In this document: piece after piece, positions 27,777-36,569 of the stretch
How positions within the stretch are numbered: position 1 is the first letter of the stretch
How the letters are laid out: every line of letters begins with the position of its first letter
Origin: Thermoflavifilum sp.
GTDB taxonomy: Bacteria; Bacteroidota; Bacteroidia; Chitinophagales; Chitinophagaceae
Reading direction: 5' to 3'
Assembly (NCBI RefSeq): GCF_014961315.1
Contig: NZ_CP063141.1
Coordinates: 806,001-870,000 of the forward strand
DNA: 64,000 nt
Notes under the pieces: model-generated
Database searches by the model: none
Told to the model about the DNA's origin: nothing
What the model saw: the letters and a program-made list of their open reading frames with translations, nothing else
Program-made: the position numbers and the translations under genes

Positions 27777-28367
27777 ATGAAACAACTCGTGATTATGGCC
27801 TCCGGGAAAGGCACCAATGCCGCCAACCTGATCGCCTATTTTAACCGCAACCCCATCGCCCGGGTGAAGGCGATTCTGTGTAATGTACCTCACGCAGGCG
27901 TGATCCAGGTGGCTTCGGAGGCCGGCATACCGGTAATTTTACTGGAAAAAAACACATTTTTCAACACCTCTATTTACCTGGACATTCTAAAAAAAATGCA
28001 ACCCCGGTTGATTGTGCTGGCCGGATTTCTCTGGAAAATTCCGGCATCCTGGATCGAAACATTTCCCCGCCAGATCATCAATATTCATCCGGCTCTGCTT
28101 CCCAAATTCGGTGGAAAGGGCATGTACGGCAACCGGGTACATGAAGCCGTTCTGCAGGCCAGAGAGGCTTATAGCGGCATCACCATTCATTATGTAAACG
28201 AAGAATATGATGCAGGGGATATTATTTTCCAGGAAAAAATAAAAGTGGAACCCCACGATACCGTGGAAACATTAGCTCAAAAAATTCATGCCCTGGAATA
28301 CACCTATTATCCTCAGGTCATTGCGGGTTTACTCAGTCAGGATCTGGCTGTAGAAAAAACTTCTTGA
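27777..28367 (+). CDS. purN: Phosphoribosylglycinamide formyltransferase
   Basis: Third step of purine synthesis: moves a formyl group from 10-formyl-THF to GAR. About 196 residues from the ATG at 27777 (MKQLVIMASGKGTNAANL). SGKGTNAANL is the phosphate-binding loop (usual SGxGSN). The catalytic Asn and His lie in IINIHPALLPKFGGKGMYG. The catalytic Asp is in YDAGDIIFQEKI. A longer reading frame begins at 27732 but has no support over this start. Confidence 0.92.
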   Translation: MKQLVIMASGKGTNAANLIAYFNRNPIARVKAILCNVPHAGVIQVASEAGIPVILLEKNTFFNTSIYLDILKKMQPRLIVLAGFLWKIPASWIETFPRQIINIHPALLPKFGGKGMYGNRVHEAVLQAREAYSGITIHYVNEEYDAGDIIFQEKIKVEPHDTVETLAQKIHALEYTYYPQVIAGLLSQDLAVEKTS

Positions 28368-28426
28368 GCCGTTAACTTTCACATTATTTTATCGCCATTG
28401 CCTCGAGCCTGCCCGGGCATAGCTGT

Positions 28427-28434
28427 TAAATTTG
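28427..28434 (+). promoter_or_regulatory. Candidate -7 box (TAAATTTG) for the sco gene
   Basis: Exact TAnnTTTG ending 16 bp before the ATG at 28451, a normal distance for a short leader. Confidence 0.4.
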
Positions 28435-28450
28435 CAAAAACACCACTTCT

Positions 28451-29065
28451 ATGAAACGATATCTCTGGCTTGCGGGACTGGGATTTTTCATCATTTGCCT
28501 GTTTGCCGGATTCTACTATTTCACCTTTGTTCACGATAACGATAAACTGCCGGTGGTGGGTAACCCGGGGCATGTGGTAGGCGACTTCAGCTTTACCGAT
28601 CAAACCGGAAAGACCTTCACCGCACAGGACATGAATGGCAAGGTGAGTGTAGTGGAATTTTTTTATACCACCTGCCCCGATTTGTGCCCGCGGATGAATG
28701 CCAATATGGATAAGATTTATGAAAAATTCAAACACACCCCGCATTTTGAGATTCTCTCCTACACCGTGAATCCCGGCCACGACACCCCTCCCGTACTGGC
28801 CAAATATGCTGCACAATACGGCGCCGATCCAGCTGTATGGAAATTCTTAACCGGGCCGGCCAGCAAAACCTACAGCCTGGCCGAACATGATTACCTGATT
28901 GGTGCGGTTGATAGCGCCCATGTGTCGGGACTGTTCGTACACTCGCAATGGTGGGCGCTGGTCGACCAGCAACGCCGCATCCGGGGCTTTTATGATGGTA
29001 CCAACCCCCAGGATATTGGCAAATTGGAACACGATATCCATGTCCTGCTGAAGGAGCGCTCATGA
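28451..29065 (+). CDS. SCO1/SenC family copper chaperone
   Basis: Membrane-anchored thioredoxin-fold protein (204 residues) that delivers copper to the CuA site of oxidase subunit II. A single N-terminal helix (FFIICLFAGFYYFTFVH) is followed by the SCO domain. The copper motif is TTCPDLCPRMNANMDKI (CxxxC). The third ligand histidine is likely in VSGLFVHSQWWALVD. Unlike the SCO-like protein at 12569 it has the canonical CxxxC. It lies next to the respiratory cluster but on the other strand. Confidence 0.9.
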   Translation: MKRYLWLAGLGFFIICLFAGFYYFTFVHDNDKLPVVGNPGHVVGDFSFTDQTGKTFTAQDMNGKVSVVEFFYTTCPDLCPRMNANMDKIYEKFKHTPHFEILSYTVNPGHDTPPVLAKYAAQYGADPAVWKFLTGPASKTYSLAEHDYLIGAVDSAHVSGLFVHSQWWALVDQQRRIRGFYDGTNPQDIGKLEHDIHVLLKERS

Positions 29066-29074
29066 TAGCCCGGG

Positions 29075-30229
29075 TCAATCGTCTTCCAGTTCTTCCCTGG
29101 CAGGAAGGGGTGGAAAAGGCGCATGGGGTTCGGTCTGATACCAGTAGGCTACCGAAGAAATATCGGATCGCTGCGGTAAATACGTGCCATTGCGACGCCA
29201 GCCCAGATCCTGGATGGTAACCCGTAAGTCATGCTGAAAGCGAATGGGGTCCATAATATGCCAGCGATACATGCCGAATCGCTGCTGCGTTTGATAGAGC
29301 CCGTCGGGTTTGATCACCTGACACAGGCCTGAATAGGGCGAGGTAAAGGTTTCGTACTGGTGCGTTTGCTGGTTTTCAAAATCATAAGACCCACAGAAAT
29401 AATCTTCTGTTCCCGTACCATTAATCGTGGGAAATTGTTGATCGCCGTCAATATAAAACTTTATTTCCCCTTCTCCCCACCACCCGTTATTGTGCACACC
29501 CCAGGCCAGATAGGTGCCTACATATTGACCCCTGCCTTTTACGCCATCCAGAACAATGTAGGGTTGTTTATATGGATTGGGATTCACATGGCGAAACTGC
29601 GCATGAAAATACGCTGCATCATCGGGAATCTTCGTCAGGGCATAATCAATCTGGTAGTAGAGCGTCATGGTTTCGTCACCGATATTTTCGAGGGTGATCA
29701 GGCATTTCTTGCGGAAGGGCATTATCCAGTAACAGTTAAAAGCACTACCGGGATTCACACATACGGCCAGGGATTGGAGCGGTGCATAGCGGTTCCAGCC
29801 CATGCAGAAGAAATCTCCCAGCGGCACTTCTACGGACGGGGTTTTTTCGTCGTCCCAGTAGATACGCAAAATTTCAAAACGCCAGTAGCCTGTAGCGGTC
29901 ATCCAGATATGCTGAATGGCACCCGGTCCCTGGATAAGTGCAAGCGTATCAACCTGCCCCGGTTGAATACGAATAAATGGATTTACCTTCCAGCCCTGCC
30001 CCAGATCACGTGCTGCCGATGCTGCCGTACCATTCGCCAGTGTGGCCATACCGCCCCGACCTTTTTCTCCGGTCGGATTTTCTGGGCTGATCGATCGAGT
30101 CTGTGCATCCGAAAGCAGAAAAAGGTTTCCCATATTCATGTGGAGCCCATTAAACTGAGCTGGTTGCTGGCCCGATGCGGCGATTATGCATCCGAACACG
30201 AAAAAAACAACCACAAAAAGCTGTTTCAT
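29075..30229 (-). CDS. DUF2961 protein (GH172-type glycoside hydrolase), secreted
   Basis: 384 residues, with a signal peptide (MKQLFVVVFFVFGCIIAASGQ). The body matches the DUF2961 family: ARDLGQGWKVNPFIRIQPG, GAIQHIWMTATGYWRFEILRIYWDDE and INGTGTEDYFCGSYDF. In family GH172, characterised members are difructose dianhydride hydrolase and furanosidases acting on D-fructo- or D-arabinofuranosides. The catalytic glutamates are expected around GTGTEDYF and in the loop GEGEIKFYIDGD. The natural substrate cannot be told. It is divergent from the metE riboswitch region. Confidence 0.82.
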   Translation of the reverse strand: MKQLFVVVFFVFGCIIAASGQQPAQFNGLHMNMGNLFLLSDAQTRSISPENPTGEKGRGGMATLANGTAASAARDLGQGWKVNPFIRIQPGQVDTLALIQGPGAIQHIWMTATGYWRFEILRIYWDDEKTPSVEVPLGDFFCMGWNRYAPLQSLAVCVNPGSAFNCYWIMPFRKKCLITLENIGDETMTLYYQIDYALTKIPDDAAYFHAQFRHVNPNPYKQPYIVLDGVKGRGQYVGTYLAWGVHNNGWWGEGEIKFYIDGDQQFPTINGTGTEDYFCGSYDFENQQTHQYETFTSPYSGLCQVIKPDGLYQTQQRFGMYRWHIMDPIRFQHDLRVTIQDLGWRRNGTYLPQRSDISSVAYWYQTEPHAPFPPLPAREELEDD

Positions 30230-30399
30230 AGAACCCTGATTTGTGGGAAAAAATACCCAAATTCTCTGGCCTGAAAAAGATATAAAACGACAAATGAGCG
30301 AAGCATTCCGATAAAACGACCAACAGATGGGATTATGCAGCTTTAGTCACGATTTATACACAATTTTTATGCTGCGATAAAATTCTACGTTCATGCAGC

Positions 30400-30407
30400 T
30401 ACCTTTG
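30400..30407 (+). promoter_or_regulatory. Candidate -7 box (TACCTTTG) driving the metE riboswitch transcript
   Basis: Exact TAnnTTTG just before the riboswitch. No clear TTTG at -33. Confidence 0.4.
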
Positions 30408-30424
30408 TCTGCGTGTTGATGAGG

Positions 30425-30620
30425 AATGGTCTGCAGGAAAAAGGTCATTTGCTCTTCGAGCAAATGTGAAAAGGGAACCGTGTGTAAATCACGGGCTGAC
30501 GCGCAACTGTGAGTATCTATTGAGCTTTCATCCCTGCTTGCCGGAAGGACAACAGGTCGTCCACTGTCTGCACCGCAGATGGGAAGGATGATGAAAGTGA
30601 TACAAGCCAGGAGACCTGCC
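30425..30620 (+). ncRNA. Cobalamin riboswitch (leader of metE)
   Basis: The leader of metE carries the conserved cobalamin riboswitch landmarks in order. A central block reads AAAGGGAACCGTGTG, followed by AAATCACGGGCTGACGCGCA and ACTGTGA (30472-30513). The 3' B12 box is AGCCAGGAGACCTGCC (30605-30620). When adenosylcobalamin is present it should switch off the B12-independent synthase so that a B12-dependent route is used. No T-run terminator hairpin is obvious after the B12 box, so the control may act on translation. The boundaries are approximate. Confidence 0.92.
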
Positions 30621-30787
30621 TTTTTCCTTGATGACGGGCTTTCGCGGTCAAAGACCCGGTCAGAATCACTTGCAGGCTTATTTTATTACACCTTTTCATC
30701 TGATTCTGGCTTCCGAGGCCATGTAATGCCCGCCATCTCCCAACGCCCAAAAAATCACTTTAGATTACTTTGTAAAAACCATGCACT

Positions 30788-33115
30788 ATGTTGACACATC
30801 ATTTAGGCTATCCACGTATTGGCCTGCACCGCGAATTAAAATGGGCATGCGAACACTACTGGGCTGGCAAAATTACCGCAGATGAGCTTATGCGAACCAG
30901 CCACCAGGTGAGAGAAGCCAACTGGTCACAACAAAAGGTTGCAGGCCTCGACTGGATCACGTGCGGCGATTTCTCCCTGTACGATCATGTACTCGACATG
31001 TGTTTGATGATGGATGTAATTCCGGAACGCTTTCGCCCTTTGCAGGATAAGGACATTCCGGAAATAGACCTGTATTTCGCCATGGCAAGGGGTTTCCAGC
31101 GCAATGGATGGGATATTCCCGCCATGGAAATGACCAAATGGTTTGACACAAATTATCATTATATCGTACCGGAATTCCGTCGCCGGCAAAGTTTTGAACT
31201 ACATGCCGAAGGTCTGCTGGAAGCTTATGCGGCAGCCCGACAGACCGGGTTGTTCGTAAAACCTGTCCTCATAGGACCCGTAAGTTTTTTGCTCTCAGGT
31301 AAGATGTCCGATTCCGCAGGTCAATCCCTGGATCTAATGCCCGAACTACTGCCCGTTTACGCTCAGTTGCTGCTGCAGTTGCAACAAGCAGGTGCAACCT
31401 GGGTCCAGATCGACGAACCATTTCTCGTTACCGACCTCACCGACCGGCAACGCGACGCATACCGGGAAGCCTATTCCTATTTACATCGGGCATGCCCTGA
31501 TCTGAAGTTGTTGCTGGCAACGTACTTTGGTGGTCTTGACGATGCTTTGCCGCTAACCATGGAATTGCCTGTACAGGGGCTACACCTCGACCTGGTAAGG
31601 GCGCCGGAACAACTGCAAGCCGCACTGAAATTATGCCCTGCCGATAGATGGTTATCGCTGGGCATTGTAGATGGTCGTAACGTCTGGAAAAACGATCTCA
31701 CCCACTCGCTGTCGCTCATTGAACAGGCCATAACAGCACGGGGCGAGGATCGCATCCTGCTGGCTCCTTCCTGTTCTTTGCTTTATGTACCCTATGACCT
31801 GAAGCTGGAAGAAAAGGTCCTGCCTGCCGCAATCAAGCCCTGGCTGGCCTTTGCTCGACAAAAGTTAGAAGAACTGGTCTTGCTTAAAAAGCTTTGCCAG
31901 CCCGCTACCCACCAGCAAGCACTCCGGGCGCTGCTCGAAAATCAGCTCATCCTGGAACAAAAGCACAACTCCACACTCATCCACCGGCCGGCCGTTGCGC
32001 AACGAATAGCAACACTGCAGGAATCCGACACACGCCGGGCACATCCTTTCCCCATCAGGCAGGCCGGGCAAAAACAGGTTTTCCAGCTGCCTTTGTTGCC
32101 CACCACCACGATAGGCTCTTTTCCGCAGACCCCGGCATTGCGACAGCTGCGGGCTAAATGGCAACGAGGGGAAATCACGAATCAGGATTATGAACAAGCC
32201 ATCCAGCAAGCTATTCGCGAGGCCATTCGGTTTCAGGAAGAAATCGGGCTCGACGTACTGGTGCATGGTGAATTCGAACGCAGCGATATGGTGGAATATT
32301 TCGCCCGTCAGCTGGAGGGCTTCGCCTTCACCGAACACGGCTGGGTGCAGAGCTATGGAAGCCGCTGTGTGAAACCTCCCATCCTTTATGGTGATGTGCA
32401 GCGCACACACGAGCTTTCGGTGCGCTGGATTCAGTTTGCCCAATCGCTTACCCGAAAGCCAGTTAAGGGTATGCTCACCGGTCCGGTGACCATGTTGAAA
32501 TGGTCGTTCGTGCGCAACGATCAAACCCCGGAACAAACCTGTTATCAGCTGGCCCTGGCTATTCGCGACGAAGTTCAGGCGCTGGAGCAGGCCGGCATTC
32601 GTATCATTCAAATTGATGAGCCTGCCTTCCGGGAAGGACTCCCGCTTCGCAACAGGGAACAACAGCATTATCTGCAATGGGCTGTAAAAGCCTTCCGTAT
32701 CGCCTCCAGCGGAGTGAGCGATACCACGCAGATCCATACCCACATGTGCTATAGCGAATTCAATTCTATCATGCCACATATTGCCGCTCTGGACGCCGAC
32801 GTAATCACCATTGAAGCCTCGCGTTCAAATATGGATTTGCTCGATGCCTTCGCCCGGTTTAGCTATCCAAACGAAATCGGCCCGGGTATCTATGATATCC
32901 ATTCCCCAAGGGTGCCTTCAGTAGAGGAAATGGTAGAATTGCTGCAAAAGGCATCCCGGGTGATTCCCATCGATCGGCTCTGGGTGAATCCCGATTGCGG
33001 GCTAAAAACCCGCAACTGGCCTGAGGTTAAAGCTGCATTGCGCAATATGGTGGAGGCCGCCAGGCGATTCCGATCGGCATACGCGTCTGCACCGGTTTCC
33101 GGGCCATCACATTGA
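30788..33115 (+). CDS. metE: Cobalamin-independent methionine synthase
   Basis: Transfers a methyl group from methyltetrahydrofolate triglutamate to homocysteine; 775 residues, typical of MetE. It starts HHLGYPRIGLHRELKWACE. The second half begins LLPTTTIGSFPQTPALRQLR. Zinc ligands: His and Cys in THMCYSEFNSI, a Glu in ITIEASRS, and the last Cys in WVNPDCGLKTR. LTGPVTMLKWSFVR and IIQIDEPAFREGLP are further hallmarks. The preceding leader contains a cobalamin riboswitch, so the gene should be turned off by B12. Confidence 0.96.
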   Translation: MLTHHLGYPRIGLHRELKWACEHYWAGKITADELMRTSHQVREANWSQQKVAGLDWITCGDFSLYDHVLDMCLMMDVIPERFRPLQDKDIPEIDLYFAMARGFQRNGWDIPAMEMTKWFDTNYHYIVPEFRRRQSFELHAEGLLEAYAAARQTGLFVKPVLIGPVSFLLSGKMSDSAGQSLDLMPELLPVYAQLLLQLQQAGATWVQIDEPFLVTDLTDRQRDAYREAYSYLHRACPDLKLLLATYFGGLDDALPLTMELPVQGLHLDLVRAPEQLQAALKLCPADRWLSLGIVDGRNVWKNDLTHSLSLIEQAITARGEDRILLAPSCSLLYVPYDLKLEEKVLPAAIKPWLAFARQKLEELVLLKKLCQPATHQQALRALLENQLILEQKHNSTLIHRPAVAQRIATLQESDTRRAHPFPIRQAGQKQVFQLPLLPTTTIGSFPQTPALRQLRAKWQRGEITNQDYEQAIQQAIREAIRFQEEIGLDVLVHGEFERSDMVEYFARQLEGFAFTEHGWVQSYGSRCVKPPILYGDVQRTHELSVRWIQFAQSLTRKPVKGMLTGPVTMLKWSFVRNDQTPEQTCYQLALAIRDEVQALEQAGIRIIQIDEPAFREGLPLRNREQQHYLQWAVKAFRIASSGVSDTTQIHTHMCYSEFNSIMPHIAALDADVITIEASRSNMDLLDAFARFSYPNEIGPGIYDIHSPRVPSVEEMVELLQKASRVIPIDRLWVNPDCGLKTRNWPEVKAALRNMVEAARRFRSAYASAPVSGPSH

Positions 33116-33134
33116 TCCGGTATTTTTGCAGGCG

Positions 33135-33896
33135 ATGAAATACGCTGCGTACCGCTCATTCGGGCCGATCCACTGGATATGGATAGGCATATTGTTTATC
33201 CTGCTGGTGGTGGTCACTCGCCAGGTGTTCAGGAACAGAGCCCTGGTTACCGACAGCCTCCATCATGCCGTGTTGCCTGCCGGATATTCGGTGATCGGAA
33301 TCGATATTTCTCAATACCAGCGAAACATCCAGTGGAGGCTGGTCAGGCAGGATCGTATAGCCGGAAAACCAATCCGATTTGTGTTCATCAAAGCTACCGA
33401 AGGCATTTCCCGCCAGGATCCGCTCTTTGCTACTTACTGGCGACAGGCACACGGAGCAGGATTCACCTGTGGAGCCTATCATTTTTTCTATGCTACCCGC
33501 GACCCGATGCTACAGGCCAGAAATTTTGAAAACCAGGTGAACCTCCAACCTGGCGACCTGCCACCCGTGCTTGATGCCGAAATATCGAATCAACAACCCG
33601 ACACGGTGATACGCCATACCATGCGCATCTGGCTGGAAGAAATTCATCGCCATTACGGCGTTCGACCTATCATCTATACCAGTCTTTCATTTTACCGGAA
33701 ATATGTGAAAGGATACTTTGATGATTATCCACTCTGGATAGCTCAGCACAGGGCCACTTCAGTGCCGGAAGATATTAAGAACTGGTTGTTCTGGCAAATC
33801 AGCGATGAGGCCTGTGTGCAGGGAATAGCAGGATATACCGATCTCAATATTTTTCATGGAGATATGCAGGATTTTCGTCAAATCTGTATTCCCTGA
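33135..33896 (+). CDS. GH25 lysozyme-like muramidase
   Basis: 253 residues from the ATG at 33135. A TM anchor (HWIWIGILFILLVVVTRQVF) at the N-terminus is followed by a GH25 domain: YSVIGIDISQYQRNIQW, FVFIKATEG and FTCGAYHFF. The catalytic Asp and Glu are in GIDISQ, VLDAEIS and the KATEG block. WLFWQISDEACVQGI is the end motif. Presumably cleaves peptidoglycan in the periplasm. A TATTTTTG box lies only 7 bp upstream of the ATG, so the mRNA may be nearly leaderless. Confidence 0.9.
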   Translation: MKYAAYRSFGPIHWIWIGILFILLVVVTRQVFRNRALVTDSLHHAVLPAGYSVIGIDISQYQRNIQWRLVRQDRIAGKPIRFVFIKATEGISRQDPLFATYWRQAHGAGFTCGAYHFFYATRDPMLQARNFENQVNLQPGDLPPVLDAEISNQQPDTVIRHTMRIWLEEIHRHYGVRPIIYTSLSFYRKYVKGYFDDYPLWIAQHRATSVPEDIKNWLFWQISDEACVQGIAGYTDLNIFHGDMQDFRQICIP

Positions 33897-33942
33897 TTCA
33901 TCGATTTTTTCCTGTTCGGTGAAATTTTCCTACATTTCCTAT

Positions 33943-34230
33943 GTGAACCAGCAACCGCGCATCGATCCCGAAATCAAACGACAGTTTAAAAAAATCTGGC
34001 TTTCGCTGTTCATCTGGGTCGTATGGCTCAATGTGAATATGGTGGCCGGCGTGGTCTTCGACCTCGGTTTTTTCGATGACCCACATATCCCTGTATGGGC
34101 TCACGTATTGTTTTTCATCTGGTTTTTATCCAGTTTTCTGGGTATGAGCTGGATTACTTATCATATCTGGGGCCGAACCTTTCCCATTTCTTTTCATACA
34201 GGGCATCATCTTTCCAACAGGCATCCTTAA
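33943..34230 (+). CDS. Small membrane protein, hypothetical
   Basis: No family recognised. About 95 residues from a GTG at 33943 (VNQQPRIDPEIKRQFKK). A longer frame from 33856 overlaps the lysozyme gene and lacks a better start. Two hydrophobic helices are visible: IWLSLFIWVVWLNVNMVAGVVF and WAHVLFFIWFLSSFLGMSWITY. The C-terminus is histidine-rich. The stop overlaps that of the outer-membrane protein gene on the other strand by 4 bp. Confidence 0.55.
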   Translation: MNQQPRIDPEIKRQFKKIWLSLFIWVVWLNVNMVAGVVFDLGFFDDPHIPVWAHVLFFIWFLSSFLGMSWITYHIWGRTFPISFHTGHHLSNRHP

Positions 34231-34985
34231 AATCTTCTACCCAGAATAAGTTTTGCAATATCACGATCTGTGCCCGACGTAAGCCCCCATCCATAGCCCA
34301 CATTCAGCTCCCACTGAGGAGAAAAGAAAAAATCAAAGGCCAGAAACAATTGATGTTGTTGTTCATCAATCGGTGGAAAATCGCCAGGTGGGCCTATGGA
34401 GCCATAATATTCGATTCCGGCGGCCATCCATTTGCAAATTGCATCATCTATCTTGAGATTGGGTGAAAATACAAAGCCTTCACCGGCATTGCGTCCGCGT
34501 AATGATTTTTCAAAACTGGGATTGAATGAAACATACCAGGTATCCAGTGTTTTATCGATAATAGGCCTGATTTCCAGCGTCCAGGTATCTTCACTGAAAC
34601 TACGTTTTTGAAATCCAAACTCAAAAGATAGGCTTAATCCTACAGGCCAGTGAAGCCGTTCAGGCACGGCTATCCGTGGGCGCAGGTGACTGCCCACATA
34701 AGCGGTACGCCCATGATTGCCTATGCTATTGAAAAAATATACCCCCGTTTCAAACCAATCATTGAATCCATGGGTGATTTCAACGGTTTCGTGAAACACA
34801 TGCTGGGTGGGCAATACACCGTTTTCTTCCTGCTTGCTTCCCTGAAACGTATAATTGCTATGCAGCTCCACCATCGTATGATGGGGTTCTACCAGATCTG
34901 AACCATATACTTGAATCTCATAATTGTCCTGTGCAAGGCTATGTAGTGATAACCCCAACCCGAAAATCAATATGAGCCATTTCAT
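34227..34985 (-). CDS. Outer-membrane beta-barrel protein, hypothetical
   Basis: 252 residues. An N-terminal signal peptide (LILIFGLGLSLHSLAQ) is followed by alternating-residue strands such as HTMVELHSNYTFQG, LSLSFEFGFQKR and LFLAFDFFFSPQWELNVGYGWGL. The last residue is Phe (LILGRRF), as in proteins inserted by BamA. These features point to an outer-membrane barrel; the transported substrate is unknown. A TAAATTTG -7-like box lies at 34993-35000 on the minus strand, 8 bp before the start. Confidence 0.65.
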   Translation of the reverse strand: MKWLILIFGLGLSLHSLAQDNYEIQVYGSDLVEPHHTMVELHSNYTFQGSKQEENGVLPTQHVFHETVEITHGFNDWFETGVYFFNSIGNHGRTAYVGSHLRPRIAVPERLHWPVGLSLSFEFGFQKRSFSEDTWTLEIRPIIDKTLDTWYVSFNPSFEKSLRGRNAGEGFVFSPNLKIDDAICKWMAAGIEYYGSIGPPGDFPPIDEQQHQLFLAFDFFFSPQWELNVGYGWGLTSGTDRDIAKLILGRRF

Positions 34986-35078
34986 GATTTTACAAATTTA
35001 TTTCAGATCCCGTGTGGTGGCATGTTACAGACTGTTACCCATTCGTTAATCCAACCTATCCGTACGAGAAAAATCATA

Positions 35079-35086
35079 TAATTTTG
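35079..35086 (+). promoter_or_regulatory. Candidate -7 box (TAATTTTG) for oxyR
   Basis: Exact TAnnTTTG, 50 bp before the preferred oxyR start at 35136. It also faces the divergent outer-membrane gene. Confidence 0.4.
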
Positions 35087-35135
35087 TTTGATAAAAACAA
35101 TATATTTTCATTCATTATTGATGAAATCTAATACC

Positions 35136-36101
35136 ATGAATCTGCAACAGCTTGAATATATTGTGGCTGTAGATGAATGCCGACAATTCGTCATGGCGGC
35201 AGAAAAATGCTATGTTACCCAGGCCACGCTGAGTATGATGATTAAAAAGCTGGAAGAAGAATTGCATACGGTGATATTCGACAGAAGCCAGCAACCTATT
35301 GTACCCACTCCCGCAGGGGAAAAAATCATTGCACAGGCTCGTCTGATTCTTTCGCATGTGAACAAACTCAAAGCGCTGGTAGAAGAAGAGAAAAATGGTT
35401 TGCAGGGTGAATGCAAACTTGGTATCATTCCCACGCTTGCGCCATATTTATTGCCGCTATTCCTGCACGATTTCTTAAAGACCTATCCACATATTAAATT
35501 ACGAATTAGCGAATTAACGACAGAAGAAATGATCGAGCGCATTCGAAAACATCAGCTGGATGCAGGATTGATGGCAACTCCCATTGAAGGAAATCAATTA
35601 AAAGAGATTCCGTTGTTCTATGAACAATTTGTAGTTTATCAGGTGAAAGCCGATCGAAAATATCATAAAAAATATGTACTGGCTTCTGATATTGATGTAA
35701 ACCGACTCTGGCTGTTAGAAGAAGGACATTGCCTGCGTACGCAGATCATTAATCTATGCGAGTTGAAGCATAAGACACGGGAACTGCATGCTCTGGATTT
35801 TGAAACGGGTAGTCTGGAAATGTTGAAAAAAATTGTGGAATCAACAGAGGGTATCACCATTTTACCGGAGCTTGCCGTTCGCTATTTGAGTCCACATCAG
35901 AAAAAATGGATTCGCTTTTTCAAACCACCGGCTCCTGTACGTGAAATCAGCCTGGTTGTCCATCCGCATTTTGCAAGAATCAACATGTTAAATGCCTTAA
36001 AAAAAAGCATTCTTTCCCATATTCCAGAGCATATGAAATCACGAAAACAAAAAGAAATTATTCCGACGACTTTATCAACAGCACCTTCAATCGAGGATTA
36101 A
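35136..36101 (+). CDS. oxyR: OxyR-type LysR regulator (hydrogen peroxide sensor)
   Basis: LysR-family transcription factor, about 321 residues from MNLQQLEYIVAVDECRQF. The helix-turn-helix lies in CYVTQATLSMMIKKLEEEL. The regulatory domain has the OxyR redox pair in GHCLRTQIINLC: two cysteines nine residues apart, matching C199 and C208 of E. coli OxyR. It should turn on peroxide defence genes when oxidised. No katG, ahpC or dps is adjacent; its targets lie elsewhere. It converges on the CheY-like gene with a 4-bp stop overlap. Confidence 0.88.
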   Translation: MNLQQLEYIVAVDECRQFVMAAEKCYVTQATLSMMIKKLEEELHTVIFDRSQQPIVPTPAGEKIIAQARLILSHVNKLKALVEEEKNGLQGECKLGIIPTLAPYLLPLFLHDFLKTYPHIKLRISELTTEEMIERIRKHQLDAGLMATPIEGNQLKEIPLFYEQFVVYQVKADRKYHKKYVLASDIDVNRLWLLEEGHCLRTQIINLCELKHKTRELHALDFETGSLEMLKKIVESTEGITILPELAVRYLSPHQKKWIRFFKPPAPVREISLVVHPHFARINMLNALKKSILSHIPEHMKSRKQKEIIPTTLSTAPSIED

Positions 36102-36457
36102 CTCAACAGTCTTCTTACACGAAGTGATAATTCTCTTGGATTAAAAGGCTTGGTTACATAGTCGTTGGCACCAAGCTTAAACGCATCCAGTACGCTGGCT
36201 TCCTCTCCCGAAGCACTTAATATCAGAATGGGAATAGCACTTTGCAATTGTTGTCTGACATGTTGCACCAGCTGCGTACCATCCATTTCGGGCATCATCA
36301 GATCGGTAATCAGCATATCGGGTTTCAGATCGGTGAATCGTTCAACCGCTTTTTTTCCGTTTTCACACAATACGGTCTGGTAGCCATCTTTTTTCAAAAC
36401 CTGGCCCAGCGTTTTCAGCAACAACGGATCATCTTCAACAACCAGAATGGTCTTCAT
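36098..36457 (-). CDS. Single-domain response regulator (CheY-like)
   Basis: 119 residues, only a receiver domain. The acidic pair is LVVEDDPLLLK, the phospho-acceptor Asp is in MLITDLMMPEMDG, the switch Thr/Ser in ILILSASGEE and the lysine in YVTKPFNPRE. No output domain. It follows the hybrid kinase on the same strand (112-bp gap) and is likely its partner or a phosphate sink. Confidence 0.9.
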   Translation of the reverse strand: MKTILVVEDDPLLLKTLGQVLKKDGYQTVLCENGKKAVERFTDLKPDMLITDLMMPEMDGTQLVQHVRQQLQSAIPILILSASGEEASVLDAFKLGANDYVTKPFNPRELSLRVRRLLS

Positions 36458-36569
36458 GTCAGGATATTTTCCGGCTATAAAATAGCTAAGGGATGCATGG
36501 TTGCAATAATAACAATATATCCTTATTAAAACGTATAACGCTTACGGATATTTTGCAAACATTTGACGG

